Under the pieces are notes generated by a model. The model had not been told where the DNA came from, made no database searches, and was given only the letters and a program-made list of their open reading frames with translations. Positions 62,038 through 64,000 of a stretch of 64,000 bases of DNA are shown here, piece by piece (the stretch's first letter is position 1; the number at the start of each line of letters is the position of its first letter). Source of the DNA: CAUPWF01 sp964367685. Lineage in GTDB: Bacteria; Bacillota; Clostridia; Lachnospirales; Lachnospiraceae. The DNA lies in assembly GCA_964367685.1 (NCBI GenBank), contig CAYIYM010000003.1:87493-151492 (forward strand), written 5' to 3'. The translations under genes and the position numbers were made by a program.

Positions 62038-62099
62038 TTCATTAGGCAAATCAATCGCATAAAAAAACTAAATATTAGGCTAATGAATATCATTTAGGT
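62023..62099. repeat. Array of four TTAGGC-type repeats over the Fic promoter
   Basis: TTAGGC occurs at 62023-62028, 62042-62047 and 62075-62080, with TTAGGT at 62094-62099. The motifs form two pairs, each 19 bases apart, and the two 25-base units (62023-62047 and 62075-62099) are imperfect direct repeats of each other. The array brackets the -35 box and spacer. It has the look of an operator, possibly for the Fic winged-helix domain. Confidence 0.7.
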
Positions 62100-62133
62100 T
62101 TATTTTTGACCAAATTTAGTATAATATACTGTT

Positions 62134-62331
62134 TCATAAAAGTATCATTCTACCATTGAAAACAATAGTAACTGTTATACTTCCATCTCTTATATTGGCA
62201 ATATTCTTAGGTGTCAGCGATAGAAAACACCTCTCATCCCACTGCTCCGATTCTTGGGGATAAATATAAGCGTATCCTGGATTCTTTTGATCAAATAGTT
62301 TCTGCATCTTTTCAATGATTTTCTCCTCCAT
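62134..62331 (-). CDS. Small protein of unknown function (65 residues)
   Basis: An open frame of 65 codons begins at 62331 after GGAAGAAAG. The protein is soluble and mixed alpha/beta in appearance, with the ending DGSITVTIVFNGRMILL. It lies between the DUF3626 terminator and the Fic promoter on the same strand. No family recognised; conservation would decide. Confidence 0.5.
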   Translation of the reverse strand: MEEKIIEKMQKLFDQKNPGYAYIYPQESEQWDERCFLSLTPKNIANIRDGSITVTIVFNGRMILL

Positions 62332-62343
62332 CTTTCTTCCTTC

Positions 62344-62464
62344 TTAATTTTATGTATAAAAAAAGCAGAGACAATACTCACACATTTGTGATGTACTTCT
62401 CTGCTTCAATTATCTATTTCATTATTCAATTGTTATCCATGCCAAAGATTATGTTCATTTTATT
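62344..62464. repeat. Direct repeat copy 2, containing the DUF3626 terminator
   Basis: This matches 60366-60487 in the same orientation. It begins just after the stop of the DUF3626 gene, so the repeat may be the tail of a duplicated gene unit. Confidence 0.85.
62357..62406 (-). terminator. Hairpin terminator after the DUF3626 gene
   Basis: On the minus strand AAGCAGAGA pairs with TCTCTGCTT around a 26-base loop that itself carries a TCACA/TGTGA stem. Seven T follow. It sits in repeat copy 2. Confidence 0.8.
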
Positions 62465-62469
62465 TACCG

Positions 62470-63498
62470 TTATCCAAAATACGCTACTGTATGCCAAAGT
62501 TGTTTTAGATATTGGAATAATTCGGATTGATTACCAATATCAACCCAATCAGATTTATCATAACGTGACGCTTCACCTATTAAATAAGCATTGATAACAC
62601 CTTTATTATGCCCGAACGAGGTATCTATTCTCTCTGCTAAAGGTCTTATTTTATTACCACGAAACAACTTGTTTATCTCATTAACTCGAATTTCTCTTTT
62701 GGGAATAAGCCTTAAACTCATATCGTATTTATCACATAGTTTTTTAGCCTTTTCTTCAATAGATGTATTTTGATAAGAACTATCTATGTGAAATTCGCTA
62801 ATATCAGTTTTAAGGTTAATATCACCGTGTATATGTGTTTCTATATAATGGTCTAAACTTCTTCCTAAAAAAGTCCTTTTTGAATTATGAAACAAAACAG
62901 CTAAGCCCTCTTGTATTGAAGAAGTTGACTGGTTTAATATTTTTGCATTAGTTTGTATATCTTCAAGAATTTTTACAATTATTTCGTCAAAAGTATCACT
63001 TGTACATAACCCTTTAGGGTTATTAGAACTATCTCCATACGCAAACGTGCATCTTTCTACAACACTATGACTTAGCACAAAATAACAAGAACCAAAACGT
63101 GGTGTTGCACCGTCTGAGTAATTTAATATATTCAAAGCCCCATATTTAGGACGTTCAAGATAATCTTGTGGATAAGAGTTGAAAAACAACTCTTGTTCCC
63201 AATTAAAACGTTGACCACCTATATACGCTGTATCACCTCCGTTTGTTGTTTTGGTGATAAATTGCCCTTCATATTTTCCGTCATCAAAAAGACTATCCAA
63301 TATAACTTTACCATTTCCACACAATCTGTCTGGGTGAAAATTTAAGGTAATTGGTTTTCCCAGTAGTTCTTCAATTAGGCGTGTTTCGGTAATATCATAT
63401 TCTTGACAAATACTTCTGATATAAAAGATATTTTTAGTGGTATTTTCGATTGTATTTTTTCTTATTTTTTTTATTGCTATTTCCGAATAATTCGTCAT
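62470..63498 (-). CDS. DUF3626 family protein
   Basis: This 342-residue soluble protein carries the DUF3626 hallmarks: ITLNFHPDRLCGNGKVILDSL (about 50-70), ERPKYGALNILN, TPRFGSCYFVLS and ERCTFAYGDS (about 125-165). The His/Asp/Arg and Gly-rich motifs suggest an enzyme, but the family has no established activity that I know. It is transcribed toward the Fic gene, with a terminator of its own. A 79-base repeat shared with the small gene to the right lies just before it. Confidence 0.85.
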   Translation of the reverse strand: MTNYSEIAIKKIRKNTIENTTKNIFYIRSICQEYDITETRLIEELLGKPITLNFHPDRLCGNGKVILDSLFDDGKYEGQFITKTTNGGDTAYIGGQRFNWEQELFFNSYPQDYLERPKYGALNILNYSDGATPRFGSCYFVLSHSVVERCTFAYGDSSNNPKGLCTSDTFDEIIVKILEDIQTNAKILNQSTSSIQEGLAVLFHNSKRTFLGRSLDHYIETHIHGDINLKTDISEFHIDSSYQNTSIEEKAKKLCDKYDMSLRLIPKREIRVNEINKLFRGNKIRPLAERIDTSFGHNKGVINAYLIGEASRYDKSDWVDIGNQSELFQYLKQLWHTVAYFG

Positions 63499-63529
63499 AA
63501 TCTTAACTCCATACTATCGTGTTATATAA

Positions 63530-63608
63530 ATCTTCCATACATTAATTTGCTTCAATTTCATTCCTAGTTTAGTATAACAGATATGGCACTCCATTAAAAC
63601 AACTGCTT
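63530..63608. repeat. Promoter-region direct repeat, copy A
   Basis: 79 bases match 63858-63936 in the same orientation with nine mismatches. On the minus strand it carries TTTTAA, 17 bases and TATACT, a possible promoter. It lies 32 bases upstream of the DUF3626 start. Confidence 0.85.
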
Positions 63609-63669
63609 GTGCTATTTCTCATTCTGTTAACTTTTAAATTTTCATTTAAACGACCTCTAATTTTATAAA

Positions 63670-63831
63670 TCATTTGCACTTTCTATATACAGATACACAT
63701 AGTAATTCAAAAACTAATGGAATGACTGCATACCCTGCACTCGGACGCCCTTCATTTAACAATACATACCCTACGCCAATAAAAGTTAATATTGCAAACA
63801 ATATGCTTAATACTAAAAATAGTTTTTTCAT
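63670..63831 (-). CDS. Small membrane protein (53 residues)
   Basis: A 53-codon frame opens at 63831 after GGAG with six bases between. The protein starts MKKLFLVLSILFAILTFIGVG, a membrane segment, then a second hydrophobic stretch (YAVIPLVFELLCVSVY) and a basic end. It has a copy of the same leader repeat as the DUF3626 gene, 27 bases upstream. The function is unknown; it may be a small membrane partner or toxin-like peptide, which is unproven. Confidence 0.65.
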   Translation of the reverse strand: MKKLFLVLSILFAILTFIGVGYVLLNEGRPSAGYAVIPLVFELLCVSVYRKCK

Positions 63832-63857
63832 AATCCACTCCATCCATGATATAAATG

Positions 63858-63936
63858 ATCTTCAATACATTAATTTGTTTCAATTTCAATTCTAGTTTAG
63901 TATGACAGATATGATACTCCATTAAAACAATTCCTT
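63858..63936. repeat. Promoter-region direct repeat, copy B
   Basis: This matches 63530-63608 (nine mismatches in 79 bases) and sits 27 bases upstream of the 53-residue gene. The -10 is CATACT instead of TATACT, so this copy may be the weaker promoter. From 63937 to the right edge nothing further is recognised. Confidence 0.85.
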
Positions 63937-64000
63937 TGGGCGCTATCCCAATAGCGTTCCAATATTTCTTCATAACTGAATACAAATCCTCATTTTCAAA

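Noticed and set aside
63752..63985. 77-codon minus-strand open frame from a TTG start near the right edge
   Set aside because: It overlaps the better-supported 53-residue gene in another frame and runs through the direct repeat; no ribosome site is seen. It could be the end of a gene entering from the right, which cannot be judged here.

Overview
The window looks like a chromosomal segment of an anaerobic, AT-rich Clostridia, most like the Lachnospiraceae. The reasons are the codon use, strong AGGAGG ribosome sites, an oxygen-sensitive [FeFe] hydrogenase, desulfoferrodoxin, YesM/YesN-type sensing beside sugar ABC genes, and protein types typical of that family. The genus is not determined. 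No rRNA, tRNA, CRISPR array, complete insertion sequence or prophage was seen. One run of 100 N (11223-11322) is flanked by an exact 55-base duplication and looks like an assembly artefact.

Region 1 (1-11778) is an L-rhamnose module. It holds an ABC importer (ATPase, two permeases and a binding lipoprotein that runs off the left edge), a divergent two-component pair, and the catabolic genes for mutarotase, isomerase and kinase, next to a divergent AraC-type regulator. The aldolase for rhamnulose 1-phosphate is not in the window. Region 2 (11902-15449) is a two-gene operon: a NuoF-tail/GltD-like flavoprotein and a monomeric [FeFe] hydrogenase. Region 3 (15548-19099) is a GntR-NCS2 permease-amidohydrolase operon, probably for purine-base salvage. 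Region 4 (19296-25796) is an arginine operon, argGCJBDF, behind a promoter with ArgR-like sites.

Region 5 (26002-38263) is mostly housekeeping: a MutS2-like protein without the Smr domain, NAD synthetase, 5-formyl-THF cyclo-ligase, desulfoferrodoxin, an uncharacterised ABC-2 exporter operon with a 478-residue lipoprotein, MntP, phosphopentomutase, two exported proteins of unknown function and a MarR regulator. Region 6 (38325-41889) pairs a PAS-GGDEF cyclase with a sensor whose GGDEF is degenerate but whose EAL domain looks active.

Region 7 (42169-57151) is the most notable part. It is a full anaerobic allantoin pathway: allantoinase and permease, allantoate amidohydrolase, ureidoglycine aminohydrolase, ureidoglycolate dehydrogenase, an oxamate carbamoyltransferase whose FdrA (AllF) and YlbE (AllG) subunits are fused in one 1002-residue chain, a divergent DUF2877 protein (AllH), and carbamate kinase for ATP recovery. 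A lactate-permease homologue and an XRE-GntR fusion regulator sit in the same operon. Oxamate is a pyruvate isostere, so the lactate-type permease is a candidate oxamate exporter.

Region 8 (57124-64000) is an accessory stretch: a DUF1801-DUF1905 protein, an unknown membrane protein, an unknown lipoprotein, a serine-recombinase remnant, a class II Fic protein with a striking repeat array over its promoter, a DUF3626 protein, two small proteins and two sets of imperfect direct repeats. It has the look of a decayed mobile or defence-type island.
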